From NCBI GenBank assembly GCA_963797485.1, contig CAWCPF010000002.1, positions 434,001 to 498,000 on the forward strand: a stretch of 64,000 nt of DNA. Reading direction: 5' to 3'. Of the stretch, positions 62,872 to 64,000 are shown piece after piece (position 1 is the stretch's first letter; each line of letters opens with the position of its first letter). Under the pieces are notes generated by a model. That model was given only the letters and a program-made list of their open reading frames with translations. It did no database searches and had not been told where the DNA came from. The position numbers and the translations under genes were made by a program. The stretch comes from CAWAND01 sp963797485 (lineage in GTDB: Bacteria > Chloroflexota > Anaerolineae > Anaerolineales > E44-bin32).

Positions 62872-64000
62872 ATGCTCGACAAACGGACCTGGATCCTGCC
62901 CCTTACGCTGATCGTAAGCGTGATCGCCTGTCAGGGTCTCAACCCCTCCGGCGCAACCCCGCCGGTCGGCGCCGGAAACGATCCGACCCCCGCCGGATTC
63001 GCGCTGGCGTCTGTCACCGGCTCGGTCTGGGCAGATGATTGCGATTCGGGCATTGCGGCTGAACCGCCCCTTTCGGAAGTCGCACCGAACTGCGTCGCCG
63101 AGAGCACGTCCATCGGCCCGTACCACGCCGATGGCCAGCGCCAGGCGCAGGAGTCCGGCATCGGCGGTGTGACCGTCGCCCTGCTGACCTCGGTCTGCCC
63201 CGGGACTGACCAGCTTCAGACGACTGTGACGGGCGGCGACGGCACATACTCATTCTCGGGATTGGACGCCGGCAGCTACTGCGTCACGATCGATCCCAAT
63301 GCTGCAGCCAACCAGGATGTGCTGCTTACCGGCATTTGGACCCATCCGCAGGTTGCCCCCGCCGCCGTATCCGCCGATGTCGTGCTCCATGCCGGTGAGG
63401 CGGCCGCCGGACCCGACTTCGGTTGGGACTCGCAGTCCTCGCCGCTCCACGTACATGCGGCTGTATGGGATAACGACTATCACCTGCAAGTGTTTGACAC
63501 CGGCGCCGTGTTCGATCCGCAGGCACGTCCCACCTCCGGGCTCATGCCCTCGGCAGCCGTGGCGCAGGGACAAGTCTTCGCTCTTTCGAACAACCCTCCG
63601 GCGCTGATGATGTCCACCAGCGACGGCCCGTATCAGTTGGCATTCGTCGAGAACCCGGATTACGGCGTGGCGATCTGGCCGGGCGGTGGTGACCAACCCC
63701 CACAACTGGCCTGGTCGGCGATGCCGCACGACGAAACCGGTCTGGCGGCCATCTACGTCAGCAACCTGGATGGCACGGCGATGCGGACGGTGTATTCCGA
63801 GACCTTCGCCCCCCAAACGATGACCCATCTGGTCGTCCAAGGTTGGGCGTCAGACGGCGCCTGGCTGATCTTCAGCCGGGAGCCCTTTGGCATTGGCGGG
63901 TACATCCCCTTCGGGGGAGCCTCCAGCCTGTACCTGCTTCGGCTGGCTGACGGCCAGGTGACGCCGTGGGTCGAATTCGACCTCAGGGCAGGGGCACCCT
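62872..64000 (+). CDS. Lipoprotein with SdrD-like B domain and propeller-like region (partial)
   Basis: The first 376 residues of a gene running off the right edge. It has a signal peptide with lipobox (LTLIVSVIACQG), then a B-type domain at about residues 40-180 (VTGSVWADDCDSG; GGDGTYSFSGLDAGSYCVTI) like the one in the 43735 protein. The rest (about 195-376) has repeated W-S-A-M/P and FSREPFG strands like a beta-propeller (QGWASDGAWLIFSRE). ATG 62872 lies 78 bp after the lipoprotein at 61652 in the same direction, so the two may be cotranscribed. Confidence 0.7.
   Translation, partial: MLDKRTWILPLTLIVSVIACQGLNPSGATPPVGAGNDPTPAGFALASVTGSVWADDCDSGIAAEPPLSEVAPNCVAESTSIGPYHADGQRQAQESGIGGVTVALLTSVCPGTDQLQTTVTGGDGTYSFSGLDAGSYCVTIDPNAAANQDVLLTGIWTHPQVAPAAVSADVVLHAGEAAAGPDFGWDSQSSPLHVHAAVWDNDYHLQVFDTGAVFDPQARPTSGLMPSAAVAQGQVFALSNNPPALMMSTSDGPYQLAFVENPDYGVAIWPGGGDQPPQLAWSAMPHDETGLAAIYVSNLDGTAMRTVYSETFAPQTMTHLVVQGWASDGAWLIFSREPFGIGGYIPFGGASSLYLLRLADGQVTPWVEFDLRAGAP

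Noticed and set aside
1..64000. CRISPR arrays, prophage, integron or transposon other than the RAYT element
   Set aside because: No regularly spaced direct repeats, phage structural genes, integrases or terminal inverted repeats of an insertion sequence were seen.
1..64000. Long open frames on the strand opposite to conserved genes
   Set aside because: In GC-rich DNA such frames are common; those opposite glgB, treS, the CysRS/MshC-like gene and others have Arg/Pro/Ala-rich sequence without family motifs.

Overview
The window is about 64 kb of GC-rich bacterial chromosome. The gene content points to a Chloroflexota bacterium, probably of the Anaerolineae/Ardenticatenia type. The grounds are an HTH-less cNMP-binding protein leading a group 3b-type NiFe hydrogenase operon, a CarD-family factor, a GlgE-pathway trehalose/glycogen cluster, many secreted proteins with NBR1-like Ig, PA14 and SdrD-like B domains, and GT39-like membrane glycosyltransferases. 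This placement is inferred from gene content; no rRNA or tRNA gene was seen.

Layout. 1-2982 (minus): 5' part of a bidirectional NAD(P)-linked NiFe hydrogenase operon with two cNMP-binding proteins and a NifU-like protein. 3173-6133 (minus): class III aminotransferase and a two-subunit CoA-transferase. 6234-8464 (minus): trehalose-6-phosphate synthase/phosphatase. 8693-12309 (plus): a PAS/degenerate-receiver/winged-helix regulator, a CarD-like factor and an S1-type protein. 12415-14045 (minus): a CysRS/MshC-like ligase and a small winged-helix protein. 14174-21541 (minus): GlgB, TreS-maltokinase and GlgE. 21714-24485 (minus): P1B-4 metal ATPase and its ArsR/SmtB regulator. 24548-28159: methyltransferase, MpaB-like oxygenase, small genes and a REP-associated transposase with its palindromes. 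28262-31931 (plus): MBL hydrolase, flavodoxin, DUF2087, NifX-like, DUF364 and OsmC proteins. 32063-39406: a secreted lipoprotein, an AlkZ-like relic, TrmB/VIT1, an MFS exporter and a beta-propeller lipoprotein. 40164-42828 (plus): arsR, thioredoxin-like and ArsP-like permease genes plus a TMEM175-like channel. 43005-46556 (plus): SLH and NBR1/PA14 surface proteins. 46795-48707: a decayed glycosyltransferase. 49008-51592 (minus): two-component system. 51813-64000: small proteins, a Cas4/AddB-like nuclease, lipoproteins, a deaminase, the intact glycosyltransferase paralogue, an ABC1/UbiB kinase and an amidohydrolase.

How the parts work together. TreS interconverts trehalose and maltose, maltokinase makes maltose-1-phosphate, GlgE polymerises it and GlgB branches the product; OtsAB supplies trehalose. 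This is a complete trehalose-to-alpha-glucan route. Seven near-perfect copies of a CRP/HcpR-type operator (TTGTGA-N6-TCACAA) lie beside the hydrogenase, metal efflux, flavodoxin/NifX, arsR, deaminase and amidohydrolase genes and between rpsA and cysS. They suggest one redox- or cNMP-responsive regulon whose regulator lies outside the window.

Caution for readers. At least 20 genes carry a single-base indel, very often one extra G or C in a short run, while the protein on both sides is well conserved. Most look like sequencing or assembly errors rather than pseudogenes, so I give the full span and mark the break. The glycosyltransferase at 46795-48707 has several breaks and does look decayed.
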